A DNA stretch of 64,000 nucleotides from Fulvimarina endophytica (lineage in GTDB: Bacteria > Pseudomonadota > Alphaproteobacteria > Rhizobiales > Rhizobiaceae): positions 186,001-250,000 of the forward strand of contig NZ_QURL01000001.1 in NCBI RefSeq assembly GCF_003403015.1, read 5' to 3'. Of the stretch, positions 1 through 9,913 are shown piece by piece. Below the pieces are notes generated by a model. That model was given only the letters and a program-made list of their open reading frames with translations. It made no database searches and had not been told where the DNA came from. Each line of letters starts with the position of its first letter. Position 1 is the stretch's first letter. The translations under genes were made by a program, and so were the position numbers.

Positions 1-95
1 GCCAGGCCGTCCGCCCCGTCGCGGACCGGCCGGCTCCGCGACGATCGAGGCCGACGACCCTTGTAACGACCAGCATGGGGGCTCAGGCCTGATCG

Positions 96-2288
96 ATGCC
101 CGACCTTCTTCTCGAACTGCGCTCCGAAGAAATTCCCGCCCGCATGCAGCGCAAGGCGGCCGGCGATCTCAGGAAGCTCGTCACCGACGCGCTCGTCGAG
201 GCGGGCCTGACCTATGAGGGCGCGCGCGAATACTGGACCCCGCGCCGGCTGACCCTCGATATCCGCGGTGTCGACGCGGCCTCCAAGACCGTGTCCGAGG
301 AGCGCAAGGGGCCGCGGGTCGACGCGCCCGAAAAGGCGATCCAGGGCTTCCTGCGCGGTGCGGGCCTCTCCTCCATCGACGAGGCGACCATCCAGTCCGA
401 TCCGAAGAAGGGCGACTTCTACGTCGCGGTTCTGAGCCGCCCGGGCCGGCCAGCCGAGGAGATCGTCGCCGAGGTGATGCCCGGCATCATCCGCGACTTC
501 CCCTGGCCGAAGAGCATGCGCTGGGGCGCGCAATCGCGCGAGCCCGGCTCGATGCGCTGGGTTCGGCCGCTGCAATCGATCCTCTGCACCTTCGGCCCCG
601 AGACTGAGGAGCCCGTGGTCGTCGATTTCGAGGTCGCCGGCATCCGATCGGGCAATACGACCGTCGGTCACCGCTTCCACGCACCCGATCCCTTCACCGT
701 GCGCCGTTTCGACGATTATGTTGACAAGCTGGAGCGCGCCTATGTCGTGCTCGATGCCGAGCGGCGCAAGGACATCATCCGGCATGACGCGGAGAACCGC
801 GCCTTCGCGCTCGGTCTCGAAGTGGTGCCGGACGAGGGACTCCTCGAAGAGGTCTCCGGCCTCGTGGAATGGCCTGTAGTGCTCGTCGGACGGTTCGAGG
901 AGACGTTCCTCCAGATCCCGCCGGAAGTGATCCAGCTGACGATCAAGGTGAACCAGAAATGCTTCGTCACCCGTCCGCAGGGTGGTGACGGCCGCCTGTC
1001 GAACACCTTCATCCTCGTCTCCAACATCGAGGCCAGCGATGGCGGCGAGGAGATCGTGCGCGGCAATGGCAAGGTCGTGCGCGCCCGTCTTTCGGACGCG
1101 CTCTACTTCTGGGAGACCGACCAGGCCGACCTGCCGGATCTGGGTGACCTCGGCCGCTCGGCGGAGGTATTCGGGCTCGATCTCGCAAAGCCGCTCGACC
1201 AGCGCATGGCAAAGCTCGACGCCCTCGGCGTCACCTTCCACGCCAAGCTCGGCACTCAAGGAGAGCGCGTGAAGCGCATTGCGGATCTGGCCGAGACGAT
1301 CGCCGGCGAGATCGCGGGCCAGGTGACCGCCGATGGCGTCGCGGCATCCTCGTCCGAAAGCCATTCGCAGGAATTGAAGCGCGCCGTGCGCCGTGCCGCG
1401 CTCCTCGCAAAGGCCGATCTTCCGACCGAAGCGGTGGGCGAGTTTCCCGAGCTTCAGGGCTTCATGGGCCGCTACTATGCGCAGATCCAGGGCGAGCATC
1501 CCTCCGTCCAGACGGCGATCGAGGAGCATTACAAGCCGCTCGGGCCGAGCGATCAGGTGCCTCGCGATCCGGTGGCGATCGCGGTCGCGCTCGCCGACAA
1601 GCTCGACATGCTGAACGGGTTCTGGGCGATCGACGAGAAGCCGACCGGCTCCAAGGACCCCTATGCCCTGCGTCGTGCCGCGCTCGGCGTCATCCGCATT
1701 CTGGTCGAGAACCGTTTGGTCGTCTCGCTCTCCAAACTGGTGACGGATGCCGACCTTCTTTCCTTCCTGCACGACAGGCTGAAGGTTCAGCTTCGCGATT
1801 CCGGCGCGCGGCACGACCTCGTCGACGCAGTGCTTTCGGGTGAGGGCGGACAGGCCAACGACGATGTCCTCGATGTCTCCAACCGGGTGGAGGCGCTCGG
1901 CCAGTTCCTGGGGACCGAGGATGGCCAGAACCTTCTCGCCGGCTATCGCCGGGCTGCGAACATCCTTTCGGCCGAGGAGAAGAAGGGCACGCGGATCGCG
2001 GAGAAGGTCGATACCGATCTTGTCGCAAGCCAGGGCGAGCACGAGGAGAAGGTTCTCGCCGGCGCCATCGACCGGGCCGAGATCGAAATGACCGATGCCC
2101 TGTCGCGCCGCGACTACGGGCAGGCGATGGCCGGGCTTTCCCATCTGCGGGCTCCGGTGGACGCGTTCTTCGACAAGGTTCTCGTCAACGCCGAGAACGA
2201 GGACGTGCGGGCCAATCGCCTCGCGCTTCTCGCCCGCATCCGTTCGGCCTGCGCGAGGGTTGCCGACTTCTCGCGCATCGCCGGCTGA
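96..2288 (+). CDS. glyS: Glycine--tRNA ligase beta subunit
   Basis: This is the beta subunit of the heterotetrameric bacterial glycyl-tRNA synthetase, which charges tRNA-Gly in the cytoplasm together with the alpha subunit GlyQ. The 730-residue length is close to the usual 690-740. The N-terminus ([17 protein letters not shown]) is the conserved beta-subunit start, and the C-terminal third ends in an anticodon-binding region ([10 protein letters not shown]). GlyQ is not in the window; the gene may lie just left of it. The first 95 bases are too short to assign: frame 1 is open to TAA at 64-66 and frame 3 to a TGA near 90, so either could be the tail of a preceding gene. The ATG at 96 is the natural start. 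Identification is secure. Confidence 0.97.
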   Translation: MPDLLLELRSEEIPARMQRKAAGDLRKLVTDALVEAGLTYEGAREYWTPRRLTLDIRGVDAASKTVSEERKGPRVDAPEKAIQGFLRGAGLSSIDEATIQSDPKKGDFYVAVLSRPGRPAEEIVAEVMPGIIRDFPWPKSMRWGAQSREPGSMRWVRPLQSILCTFGPETEEPVVVDFEVAGIRSGNTTVGHRFHAPDPFTVRRFDDYVDKLERAYVVLDAERRKDIIRHDAENRAFALGLEVVPDEGLLEEVSGLVEWPVVLVGRFEETFLQIPPEVIQLTIKVNQKCFVTRPQGGDGRLSNTFILVSNIEASDGGEEIVRGNGKVVRARLSDALYFWETDQADLPDLGDLGRSAEVFGLDLAKPLDQRMAKLDALGVTFHAKLGTQGERVKRIADLAETIAGEIAGQVTADGVAASSSESHSQELKRAVRRAALLAKADLPTEAVGEFPELQGFMGRYYAQIQGEHPSVQTAIEEHYKPLGPSDQVPRDPVAIAVALADKLDMLNGFWAIDEKPTGSKDPYALRRAALGVIRILVENRLVVSLSKLVTDADLLSFLHDRLKVQLRDSGARHDLVDAVLSGEGGQANDDVLDVSNRVEALGQFLGTEDGQNLLAGYRRAANILSAEEKKGTRIAEKVDTDLVASQGEHEEKVLAGAIDRAEIEMTDALSRRDYGQAMAGLSHLRAPVDAFFDKVLVNAENEDVRANRLALLARIRSACARVADFSRIAG

Positions 2289-2305
2289 GACGAACAGGCT
2301 AAGCC

Positions 2306-2334
2306 CCCGCCGCCCGGCTGCGTCCGGCGGCGGG
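2306..2334 (+). terminator. Hairpin after glyS, candidate terminator
   Basis: A perfect 9-bp stem (CCCGCCGCC at 2306-2314 pairing with GGCGGCGGG at 2326-2334, 11-nt loop) begins 18 bases after the glyS stop. There is no T-run after it, so intrinsic termination is only likely; it could also stabilise the 3' end. Confidence 0.5.
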
Positions 2335-2596
2335 TCCGCCTCCGGCGTTCACGGAACCCGATCCGGCCCCCGACCGCTTATTGCCGGACCATCCACATTC
2401 TCCCGACATAAATTCGAGCCTCCGCCTCGACGCCGCCGCGATTGCCGCGTTGGTGGGAGGCAGGCTGGTCTGTCGAATCCTGACGCACAGAGAGTGGTGC
2501 GCGGGGGTTACAGGTGTAGCGGCCAAGACACGAATTGAGCCCGACGTAAGAAATCGTTGAGGATCGTTTCCTAGACCTTTCCGCAAATTGCAGGCG

Positions 2597-2611
2597 TTAA
2601 CCTCCGTTTAA
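2597..2611 (+). promoter_or_regulatory. Candidate CtrA-binding site (TTAA-N7-TTAA)
   Basis: TTAA at 2597-2600 and TTAA at 2608-2611 are separated by exactly seven bases, and the second half reads TTAACC. This matches the full alphaproteobacterial CtrA consensus TTAA-N7-TTAAC. It lies 53 bases upstream of the ddl ATG. CtrA is known to control division genes in Caulobacter and rhizobia, so the location fits. Binding is inferred from sequence only. Confidence 0.65.
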
Positions 2612-2664
2612 CCAAATCCGAGCGATGGTCCATCCGAACCAAGTTCGAGAGGTTTTGGTAACCG

Positions 2665-3588
2665 ATGGCCAAGCATGTCGCGGTATTGATGGGCGGTTTG
2701 TCGTCCGAGCGGCCGGTGAGCCTCAATTCCGGCAAGGCCTGCGCCGATGCGCTCGAGGCCGAGGGTTACGAAGTCTCCCGGGTCGACGTCGACCGCCGGA
2801 TCGCCGAAACCCTTGCCGAATTGAAGCCCGATGTCGCCTTCAACGCGCTCCACGGGCCGTTCGGCGAGGACGGGCGTATCCAGGGCATCCTCGAATACCT
2901 GCAGATTCCCTACACCCATTCCGGCGTCGCGGCATCGGCGCTCGCCATGAACAAGCTGCTCGCCAAGACGGTCGCGAAGTCCGCGGGCGTTCCGGTGGCC
3001 CGGGGCCGCGTCATGAAGAGGCAGGCGATCGCGGACGTCCATCCGATCGCGCCCCCTTACGTGATCAAGCCGGTCGCGGAAGGGTCGAGCTTCGGCGTGC
3101 TGATCGTTCGCGAGAACCAGTCCCATCCGCCCCAGTCCCTGTCCTCGCCCGAATGGACATTCGGCGACGATCTCCTCATCGAGGAGTTCGTTCACGGGCG
3201 TGAGCTGACCTGCGCGGTGATGGGCGACGTCGCCCTCGACGTGTGCGAGATCACCACCGAGGGACATGCCTTCTACGACTACGATTCCAAATATTCCGAC
3301 GGCGGTTCGGTGCATATCGTGCCGGCCGAGATCCCGGCCGATGTCGCGCGCAAGATCCAGGAATGGGCACTTGCCGCCCATCGCGCCATTGGCTGCCGCG
3401 GCGTGACCCGCTCGGATTTTCGATATGACGACCGCTTCGGTCCGAAAGGCGAGATCGCCTGGCTCGAGATCAACACCCAGCCAGGCATGACCGCGGTCTC
3501 CCTCGTTCCCGATATCGCGAAGCAGTCCGGCCACAGCTTCGGCGATCTGGTCCGCTGGATGGTGGAGGACGCCTCGTGCGAGCGCTGA
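2665..3588 (+). CDS. ddl: D-alanine--D-alanine ligase
   Basis: An ATP-grasp enzyme that makes D-Ala-D-Ala for peptidoglycan precursor synthesis in the cytoplasm. The 307-residue length is typical. Seen in order: the N-terminal motif [12 protein letters not shown], the substrate-side motif [12 protein letters not shown] (about residues 73-84), the ATP-grasp segment EGSSFGV, and the C-terminal metal/ATP motif EINTQPGMT. It is the first gene of the ddl-ftsQ-ftsA group and overlaps ftsQ by 13 bases. A GAGAGG lies 12 bases before the ATG, a somewhat long spacing. murB, the usual upstream neighbour in rhizobial dcw clusters, is missing; glyS is there instead. Confidence 0.97.
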   Translation: MAKHVAVLMGGLSSERPVSLNSGKACADALEAEGYEVSRVDVDRRIAETLAELKPDVAFNALHGPFGEDGRIQGILEYLQIPYTHSGVAASALAMNKLLAKTVAKSAGVPVARGRVMKRQAIADVHPIAPPYVIKPVAEGSSFGVLIVRENQSHPPQSLSSPEWTFGDDLLIEEFVHGRELTCAVMGDVALDVCEITTEGHAFYDYDSKYSDGGSVHIVPAEIPADVARKIQEWALAAHRAIGCRGVTRSDFRYDDRFGPKGEIAWLEINTQPGMTAVSLVPDIAKQSGHSFGDLVRWMVEDASCER

Positions 3589-4451
3589 CATCCTCTTCGA
3601 AGCCCTTCGTCGCCACGGTCCGCAGGATCGGCGCGCGCATCGAGCAGTTCGGCGTTCGCCTGGGCGAGCGGCGTCTGCCGCGCTTCGGCGTCGTCGCCGG
3701 TGGTCTGCTTGCCGGAACGCTCGCCTATGGCGCGGTTCTCGGCGGCCACTCCACCGCCGTCGTCGATGCGGTCGCGGTCCCGCTCGGCTTCTCGATCGAG
3801 ACCATCGACGTGTCGGGCAATTCCGAGACCTCCGAGATCGACATTCTCCAGACTCTCTGGTCGACGGGCGCGCAGACCGTCGTCAGCCTCGATCCGCAAT
3901 TTGCCCAGGACAGCCTCGAGGCGATGCCGTGGATCGAGCGGGCCTCGGTCTCGAAATACTATCCCGATCGCGTCGGCATCGAGCTCATCGAATACCGGCC
4001 CTATGCGGTCTGGCAGCGCGGCGAGACCTTCACGATCATCGATCGCGAGGGAACGGCGATCGTTCCCTTCACGCCGGGCCGTTTCGACGTTCTGCCCGTG
4101 GTCGTCGGCGAGGGCGCCGACACCGCGGCGGCACGAATTCTCGACGAGATGGAAGAGTTTCCCGAGCTTCGCGCAAGCGTGACCGCATACGTTCGGGTCG
4201 GGGACAGGCGCTGGGATCTCGTCCTCGAAAACGGCGTCACGATCCGTCTGCCGGAGGATGACCCGATCAGAGCGTTGGCAGAGGTCGCGCGTATGGATCA
4301 CGAACAGAACTTGCTGGAACGCGACATTCTCTCAGTCGACCTGCGTGTCGCCGATCGTGTCGTCGTCAAGCTGACGCCCGAAGCCCTCGAGCGGCGCGAT
4401 GCCGCGCTGAAGGAGCGCAAGGCCATCCTCAAGCGCCAGTCCAAAGGCTGA
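3576..4451 (+). CDS. ftsQ: Cell division protein FtsQ
   Basis: A bitopic inner-membrane protein of the divisome that links early cytoplasmic to late periplasmic components (FtsB/FtsL). At 291 residues it has a cytoplasmic basic N-terminus, one membrane segment near residues 43-63 ([21 protein letters not shown]), then a periplasmic POTRA domain starting at [16 protein letters not shown] and a beta domain. The start is a GTG inside ddl, supported by GGAGG seven bases upstream; the 13-base overlap implies translational coupling. ftsA follows after 8 bases. Confidence 0.95.
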   Translation: MRALTSSSKPFVATVRRIGARIEQFGVRLGERRLPRFGVVAGGLLAGTLAYGAVLGGHSTAVVDAVAVPLGFSIETIDVSGNSETSEIDILQTLWSTGAQTVVSLDPQFAQDSLEAMPWIERASVSKYYPDRVGIELIEYRPYAVWQRGETFTIIDREGTAIVPFTPGRFDVLPVVVGEGADTAAARILDEMEEFPELRASVTAYVRVGDRRWDLVLENGVTIRLPEDDPIRALAEVARMDHEQNLLERDILSVDLRVADRVVVKLTPEALERRDAALKERKAILKRQSKG

Positions 4452-4459
4452 CCGGATCC

Positions 4460-5785
4460 ATGAATTTCCTGTTCCGCAACTCCACCGACATGCCGCGCAT
4501 GAACCCCTTGTCTCCGCGCCGCGCACAGATCGTCTCCGTGCTGGATATCGGCTCGGAGAAGATGTCCTGCATGATCGCGCGGCTGCGGCCCCGCCCCGAG
4601 GGCGAGGTGCTGCGTGACCGCACCCACACCGTCGAGGTTCTGGGCGTCGGCCATCAGCGCTCGCGCGGCGTGAAGTCCGGCACCGTCACGAATATTGAGG
4701 AAGCCGCGATTGCGATCCGCGCGACGGTCGAGGCGGCGGAGGCTGCGGCAGGCCTGTCGGTCGGCTCGCTCATCGTTTCGCTGACCGCCGGCCGGTTGAA
4801 GAGCTATCGCGGCAGCGCGAGCCTCAATCCGGTGACCGCGATCACCCAGTCCGACGTCGCCTTCGTCGAATCCCAGGCGGCCCGCATCCGCTTCGAGCCG
4901 AACCGCCTCGCGCTCCACTCCGTGCCCTTCGATCTGTCGATCGACGGCGAGGGCGGCATCGAGAATCCGGTCGGCATGACCGCCGGTACCCTCAGCGCCG
5001 ACATGCACGTGCTGACGGCCGAGGAGACGCCGCTCCGCAATCTCGAGGCGGCGCTCAACGAGGCCCATATCGAGGTCGAGGCTTTCGTCGCCACGCCTTA
5101 TGCCAGCGCCCTTGCCACACTCGTCGAGGACGAGGCCGCGATGGGCTCGGCCGCGATCGACATGGGCTCGGGCACGACGACGATCGCGATCTTCCACAAT
5201 GGTCGCTTCGTCTATGCCGACCAGGTCGCGATCGGCGGCAGCCACATCACGATGGATCTCGCCCGTGGTCTGTCGATCCATCCGGCCGATGCCGAGCGCC
5301 TGAAGGTGGTCAACGCCTCGACGCTCCCGCATCTGGCCCACGAGGACGAGACCATCACGGTGCCCTCCCTCGGCGAGGCCGGCAATGACGAGAGCGTGAC
5401 GGTCTCGCGCGCAACGGTCTGCAAGATCGTCAAGCCGCGGGTCGAGGAGATCCTGGAGCTCGTCCGCGACCGGCTGAATGCGTCCAATCTCGGCCATGTC
5501 ATCGGCAAGCGCGTGGTGCTGACCGGCGGCGCGAGCCAGCTGTCCGGTCTTCCCGACACGGCCCGCGCGATTCTCCAGCGCAATGTGCGCCTCGGGCGTC
5601 CGGTGGGGATTTCCGGCCTTGCGACCGCGCACAAGTCGCCCGCCTTCTCGGCCGCCGTTGGCCTCCTGATCTATCCGCAGGTCGTCCACCGCGAGACGGT
5701 CGCCACGAGTTCCATCGCCCAGCGCATGTTCGACCAGTCCACGCGGGCCGGTCGGTTCGGCACCTGGCTGCGGCGAAGCATCTGA
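4460..5785 (+). CDS. ftsA: Cell division protein FtsA
   Basis: An actin-fold ATPase that tethers FtsZ filaments to the membrane. At 441 residues, the phosphate-1 motif [15 protein letters not shown] (about 28-42), the phosphate-2 motif [15 protein letters not shown] (about 231) and the adenosine motif [13 protein letters not shown] (about 352) are all visible. The C-terminus (FGTWLRRSI) has the short amphipathic membrane-targeting helix expected of FtsA. The first ATG (4460) is used here; ATGs at 4490 and 4499 are possible alternatives that keep all motifs. It is cotranscribed with ftsQ; ftsZ follows 133 bases on. Confidence 0.96.
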   Translation: MNFLFRNSTDMPRMNPLSPRRAQIVSVLDIGSEKMSCMIARLRPRPEGEVLRDRTHTVEVLGVGHQRSRGVKSGTVTNIEEAAIAIRATVEAAEAAAGLSVGSLIVSLTAGRLKSYRGSASLNPVTAITQSDVAFVESQAARIRFEPNRLALHSVPFDLSIDGEGGIENPVGMTAGTLSADMHVLTAEETPLRNLEAALNEAHIEVEAFVATPYASALATLVEDEAAMGSAAIDMGSGTTTIAIFHNGRFVYADQVAIGGSHITMDLARGLSIHPADAERLKVVNASTLPHLAHEDETITVPSLGEAGNDESVTVSRATVCKIVKPRVEEILELVRDRLNASNLGHVIGKRVVLTGGASQLSGLPDTARAILQRNVRLGRPVGISGLATAHKSPAFSAAVGLLIYPQVVHRETVATSSIAQRMFDQSTRAGRFGTWLRRSI

Positions 5786-5790
5786 ACACC

Positions 5791-5820
5791 GCCGCTTCTT
5801 CGGTCCTCCGACGAAGCGGC
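5791..5820 (+). other. Hairpin in the ftsA-ftsZ spacer
   Basis: GCCGCTTC at 5791-5798 pairs with GAAGCGGC at 5813-5820, and CGG (5801-5803) can pair with CCG (5808-5810) inside. No T-run follows. It could partly terminate, process or stabilise the ftsA-ftsZ message, since FtsZ is needed in much larger amounts than FtsA. Confidence 0.45.
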
Positions 5821-5918
5821 ATTCGAGAAACGGCGCGTGCCGCGCGTCGCCCGATAACGACAGCATCATCCGGCCGCGCGGCAGAACGGCAACGGAACCT
5901 GGAGAGAGGATCAAGGCC

Positions 5919-7514
5919 ATGAGTATCACCCTCAACAAGCCCGACATCACCGAGCTGAAGCCCCGTATCACCGTCTTCGGTGTCGGTGGCGGCGGTTGCA
6001 ACGCGGTCAACAACATGATCAGCGCCGGCCTTGAAGGCGTCGAATTCGTCATCGCCAACACCGACGCGCAGGCGCTGCGCTCCTCCAAGGCCGAGCGGGT
6101 CGTCCAGATGGGCGTCGCCGTCACCGAAGGCCTCGGTGCAGGCTCCCAGCCGGAAGTCGGCCGCGCGGCCGCCGAAGAATCGATCGACGAGATCTGCGAC
6201 CACCTGCTCGGCTCGCACATGTGCTTCGTGACCGCCGGCATGGGCGGCGGCACGGGCACCGGTGCTGCCCCGGTAGTTGCCCGCGCCGCGCGCGAAAAGG
6301 GCATCCTCACCGTCGGCGTCGTCACCAAGCCGTTCCACTTCGAGGGCCAGCGCCGTCTGCGCATCGCGGACCAGGGCATCGAGGAACTGCAGAAGAACGT
6401 CGATACCCTCATCGTCATTCCGAACCAGAACCTGTTCCGAATCGCCAACGACAAGACGACCTTCGCGGACGCCTTCGGCATGGCCGACCAGGTGCTCTAT
6501 TCGGGCGTCGCCTGCATCACCGACCTGATGGTCAAGGAAGGCCTCATCAATCTCGACTTCGCCGACGTTCGTTCGGTGATGCGCGAGATGGGCAAGGCGA
6601 TGATGGGCACCGGCGAAGCGTCCGGCGAGGGCCGTGCGCTCGCAGCCGCCGAGGCCGCGATCGCCAACCCGCTCCTCGACGAAACCTCGATGAAGGGCGC
6701 GCGCGGGCTGCTGATCTCCATCACCGGCGGACGCGATCTCACCCTCTTCGAGGTCGACGAAGCGGCCACCCGCATCCGCGAGGAAGTCGACAGCGACGCC
6801 AACATCATCCTCGGCGCGACCTTCGACGAAGCGCTCGAAGGCATCATCCGGGTCTCGGTCGTCGCCACCGGCATCGACAAGGCACTCGAGGAGAAGACGA
6901 TCACGCGTTCGGAGCCCGCTCCGCGCCCGGCGGCGGCCGCCCCCCAGGTGCCGCACAAGCCGCAGGCCCAGGCCCCGGTCGCCGAGCAGCGCCGTCCCGA
7001 GCCGATCATGAGCGCCCCTCAGGCCCCGCGTGCGGCAGCTCCCCAGGCGCGCCCGCAGCCGAAGATGGACGCCCTCGACATGGATGACGACTTCACGGCG
7101 GCTCTCGCCGCCGAGATCGAGCAGGTCGAGCCGACGGCGAGCCGTCCCGTCACGCCGAGCGTGCCCCCGCGCATGCCGAGGATCGAGGACTTCCCGCCGG
7201 TCGTGAAGAACGAGATCGAGACGCGGTCCGCCCAGGCCGAGCACGCCGGCGAGGACAGGGGGCCGATGGGTCTTCTGCGCCGCCTGACGACCGGCCTGTC
7301 GCGCCGCGAGGAGGTCGAGGAGATGGCACCGGCCGAGCAGCGCCGTGCGGAAGCTCCGCGTCCGGCTCCGGCCCACGTCCCGGCGCCGTCGCAGCAGCCC
7401 GCCGCCCGTCGCCAGGCGGCGGACTCGGCGGCCCGTCCGACGAACCAGCCGCGTGGTCTTGCGGAAGACGATCATCTGGAGATCCCGGCCTTCCTGCGCC
7501 GCCAGGCCAATTAA
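5919..7514 (+). CDS. ftsZ: Cell division protein FtsZ
   Basis: The tubulin-like GTPase that forms the Z-ring. At 531 residues it has the nucleotide motif [14 protein letters not shown] near residue 22, the tubulin signature [10 protein letters not shown] at about 109-118 and the T7-loop region after residue 200. The globular core ends near residue 325. A Pro/Ala/Arg-rich linker of about 190 residues follows, then the conserved C-terminal peptide ([15 protein letters not shown]) that binds FtsA. The long linker is typical of Hyphomicrobiales, where FtsZ is commonly 500-600 residues. An AGAGAGGA precedes the ATG. A strong terminator follows. Confidence 0.98.
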   Translation: MSITLNKPDITELKPRITVFGVGGGGCNAVNNMISAGLEGVEFVIANTDAQALRSSKAERVVQMGVAVTEGLGAGSQPEVGRAAAEESIDEICDHLLGSHMCFVTAGMGGGTGTGAAPVVARAAREKGILTVGVVTKPFHFEGQRRLRIADQGIEELQKNVDTLIVIPNQNLFRIANDKTTFADAFGMADQVLYSGVACITDLMVKEGLINLDFADVRSVMREMGKAMMGTGEASGEGRALAAAEAAIANPLLDETSMKGARGLLISITGGRDLTLFEVDEAATRIREEVDSDANIILGATFDEALEGIIRVSVVATGIDKALEEKTITRSEPAPRPAAAAPQVPHKPQAQAPVAEQRRPEPIMSAPQAPRAAAPQARPQPKMDALDMDDDFTAALAAEIEQVEPTASRPVTPSVPPRMPRIEDFPPVVKNEIETRSAQAEHAGEDRGPMGLLRRLTTGLSRREEVEEMAPAEQRRAEAPRPAPAHVPAPSQQPAARRQAADSAARPTNQPRGLAEDDHLEIPAFLRRQAN

Positions 7515-7541
7515 CACTCCGTCTATAGCAGACATGACACA

Positions 7542-7575
7542 GGGCCCGCTGCCGCAAGCAGCGGGCCCGTTTTCG
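7542..7575 (+). terminator. Rho-independent terminator after ftsZ
   Basis: An 11-bp perfect stem (7542-7552 with 7558-7568, GGGCCCGCTGC type, 5-nt loop) is followed by GTTTTCGTT. It lies 27 bases after the ftsZ stop and closes the ddl-ftsQAZ unit. Confidence 0.9.
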
Positions 7576-7815
7576 TTAAGCCATTGGAAACCAAGGATTT
7601 CTAAACTTGATCCAAGCCATCGCGGTAACACGAAGTAAAGAAGCGTGATTTGGATATTGCGATGCACCGATTTAGGTAATTCTTACATGAAATCGGGATT
7701 GGCGAGGTATGGGGGTGCCGCGCCGCAGGGTCCGAGATTTCCGAGGGGAAATCCGCCGAGCCGATCGTGACGCGTTCACGCAGCGTCCGAAGGCTGGCAG
7801 GAAAGGTTGCCGCAA

Positions 7816-8760
7816 GTGTTGATGTACCAGCAGACGATCGCCGCCCAAATCGCTTTCGACGGAATAGGCGTCCATAGCGGCAGGCCGGTCTCGCTCGTCC
7901 TCGTTCCGGCCGAGGCCGATACGGGTATCGTGTTTCGACGTCGTTTGGATGACGGTTCCGTGCGCGACATCGAGGCGGTCTCCGCCAATGCCCCCTTCGG
8001 CGATCTGTCCACGGTGATCGGCAGTGCCGACGGCGTCACCATCGCTACCATCGAACACCTGATGGCTGCCCTCTATGCGGCCGGGATCGACAACGCGATC
8101 GTCGAGATCGATTCGGGCGAAACGCCGATCATGGACGGTTGTGCCGCCCAGTTCATGGTCGCGATCGACGAGACGGGTCTCGTCAGCCAGCCGGTCAAGC
8201 GTCGTTACATTCGCGTTCTGAAGACCGTTTCCGTCGAGCACAACGGCGCTCGCGCCGAATACCGCCCGCACAACACCACCCGCTTCGAGATCGAGATCGA
8301 TTTCGACTGCGCGGCGATCGGCCGTCAGACCTATGCCGGCGATCTCACCGCCGAGCGGTTCAAGGGCGAACTCTCCAAGGCGCGCACCTTCGGTTTCATG
8401 AAGGATGTCGAGCGCCTCTGGGCCGCGGGCTTCGCGCTCGGCTCCTCGCTCGAGAACTCCGTGGTGATCGATGTCGACGGCGGCATCGTCAATCCCGACG
8501 GCCTTCGCTATCCCGACGAGTTCGTGCGTCACAAGGCGCTCGATGCGATCGGTGATCAGGCACTCGCCGGCGCGCGCATCCTGGGATGCTATGCCTCCCA
8601 TCGTGGTGGTCACCGGCTGAACGCGATGGCGCTGCGTGCGCTGCTCGAGGATCGGTCCGCCTACGAGATCGTCGAGCTCCCGGCTCGCCGGACGGATCCC
8701 GTCCGCCATGCTCCGCTCGTGGCGGTCGCAGCACCGGCCTACGGCCCGCAGATGCTTTGA
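7816..8760 (+). CDS. lpxC: UDP-3-O-acyl-N-acetylglucosamine deacetylase
   Basis: The zinc-dependent, committed step of lipid A synthesis. The metal and catalytic signatures are present: EHLMAAL with the first zinc histidine, the DGCAAQF segment, the SKARTFGF loop, RHKALDAIGD with histidine and aspartate ligands, and the catalytic GGHRLNAMAL. The reading frame opens at TTG 7807, but AGGAAAGG at 7799-7806 would touch that codon. GTG 7816 (9-base spacing) or ATG 7822 is more plausible; I use 7816, giving 314 residues. Position after ftsZ is conserved in alphaproteobacteria. The 300-bp gap before it holds the ftsZ terminator and presumably the lpxC promoter. Confidence 0.95.
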   Translation: MLMYQQTIAAQIAFDGIGVHSGRPVSLVLVPAEADTGIVFRRRLDDGSVRDIEAVSANAPFGDLSTVIGSADGVTIATIEHLMAALYAAGIDNAIVEIDSGETPIMDGCAAQFMVAIDETGLVSQPVKRRYIRVLKTVSVEHNGARAEYRPHNTTRFEIEIDFDCAAIGRQTYAGDLTAERFKGELSKARTFGFMKDVERLWAAGFALGSSLENSVVIDVDGGIVNPDGLRYPDEFVRHKALDAIGDQALAGARILGCYASHRGGHRLNAMALRALLEDRSAYEIVELPARRTDPVRHAPLVAVAAPAYGPQML

Positions 8761-8864
8761 TCGCCGGGCCTGCTTGACGCGCCCTCGTTCGCCAGCCACA
8801 AGCGTCGCACAATGCGGGCGTGTCACAAAAACGCCGCTTCCCGCCTGCCATAAGCACGCCTTGG

Positions 8865-8888
8865 GTTCACCAAGTTTTCCCGGTGAAC
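8865..8888 (+). other. Small hairpin in the lpxC-bamD spacer
   Basis: GTTCACC (8865-8871) and GGTGAAC (8882-8888) form a 7-bp inverted repeat with a 10-nt T-rich loop, 52 bases before the bamD ATG. It may be an operator or a leader hairpin; there is no T-run after it, so it does not look like a terminator. Confidence 0.4.
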
Positions 8889-8940
8889 GGGACGCGATGC
8901 GAAGGGCCGGGAAGATCGAAAAGGGGACGATCGGGGGATC

Positions 8941-9735
8941 ATGACGGTTTTCGATGCGACTTTCCGCAAGATATCGCTCGCCGTAGCGCTGGCAGCCAGT
9001 CCCATGATCGTGGCCGGATGCGCGTCCGGCGGCGGATCGGACGTGGACGTTCTGGCGCTTGCGGCGCAGACCGAGCCTCCCGAGGTTCTCTACAATCAGG
9101 GTCTCGCCAATCTCGACGGCGGTCGTCTCAGCGAGGCCGCCGCGAAGTTCCAGGCGATCGACCGCCAGCATCCCTATTCGGAATGGGCGCGCAAGGCGCT
9201 CGTGATGCGAGCCTTCACGAGCTATCGCGGCGGCGAATACGAGGAGGCGATCAACTCCTCCAAGCGTTATCTCTCGCTCTATCCGGGTACGGAAGAAGCG
9301 GCCTACGCCCAGTACATTATCGGCCTCTCCTACTGGCGCCAGATCCCCGACATCACCCGCGACCAGACCGATGCAGGACGCACCGCCCAGGCGATGCGCG
9401 CGGTGGTCGAGGAATATCCGAACTCCCCTTACGTCGAGGATGCCCGCTCGAAGCTGCGCATCGCGCGCGACCAGCTGGCCGGCAAGGAGCTGCAGGTCGG
9501 ACGCTACTATCAGGAGCGAGGCGAATACGCGGCCGCGATCAACCGGTTCAAGAACGTCGTCGACGTCTATCCGGAGAGCCGGCAGGTCGAAGAGGCGCTG
9601 GCCCGTCTGACCGAAAGCTATCTGGCGATGGGGCTCGTGCAGGAAGCCCGCGCTTCGGCTTCGGTGCTCGGTCAGAACTATCCCGACTCCCAGTGGTATC
9701 AGGACACCTACGCGCTTCTTCAGAACGCGGGCTGA
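8941..9735 (+). CDS. bamD: Outer membrane assembly lipoprotein BamD
   Basis: A lipoprotein subunit of the BAM complex that folds outer-membrane beta-barrels (formerly ComL/YfiO). At 264 residues it has a signal peptide ending in a lipobox (IVAGC, cysteine about residue 27) and TPR-like repeats throughout ([44 protein letters not shown]). Its position between lpxC and recN is the usual alphaproteobacterial arrangement. A GGGGG tract upstream of the ATG supplies the ribosome-binding site. A strong terminator separates it from recN. Confidence 0.96.
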   Translation: MTVFDATFRKISLAVALAASPMIVAGCASGGGSDVDVLALAAQTEPPEVLYNQGLANLDGGRLSEAAAKFQAIDRQHPYSEWARKALVMRAFTSYRGGEYEEAINSSKRYLSLYPGTEEAAYAQYIIGLSYWRQIPDITRDQTDAGRTAQAMRAVVEEYPNSPYVEDARSKLRIARDQLAGKELQVGRYYQERGEYAAAINRFKNVVDVYPESRQVEEALARLTESYLAMGLVQEARASASVLGQNYPDSQWYQDTYALLQNAG

Positions 9736-9777
9736 CCCTTCGATCCCGCTCCGGGCTCTTCATGACTGATCGATGCG

Positions 9778-9810
9778 AACGACCCGCCCCTCCGGCGGGT
9801 CGTTTTGTTT
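9778..9810 (+). terminator. Rho-independent terminator after bamD
   Basis: An 11-bp stem (AACGACCCGCC at 9778-9788 with GGCGGGTCGTT at 9794-9804) with a 5-nt loop is followed by TTGTTT. It is 42 bases after the bamD stop. Confidence 0.92.
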
Positions 9811-9913
9811 GCGCAGGATAGGCAAGCGCCGACCAGTGGCCTATCTAGGCGAAGGGCCGTTCCCTCGGTCTCCAAACCAATCGCATCTCCTTCCGCGCTG
9901 ACATCACCCGGAC

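Larger units (their letters stand above)
2289..2664. other. 376-bp intergenic region between glyS and ddl
   Basis: No coding sequence is convincing here. It holds the glyS 3' hairpin (2306-2334) and, close to ddl, a CtrA-type box (2597-2611). The 3' half is more AT-rich than its surroundings, as expected of a promoter region driving ddl-ftsQ-ftsA. I found no sigma-70 hexamer pair I would defend. Confidence 0.6.

Noticed and set aside
4298..7667. Minus-strand frames of over 700 residues opposite ftsA and ftsZ
   Set aside because: Shadow frames; both sense genes have all catalytic motifs.
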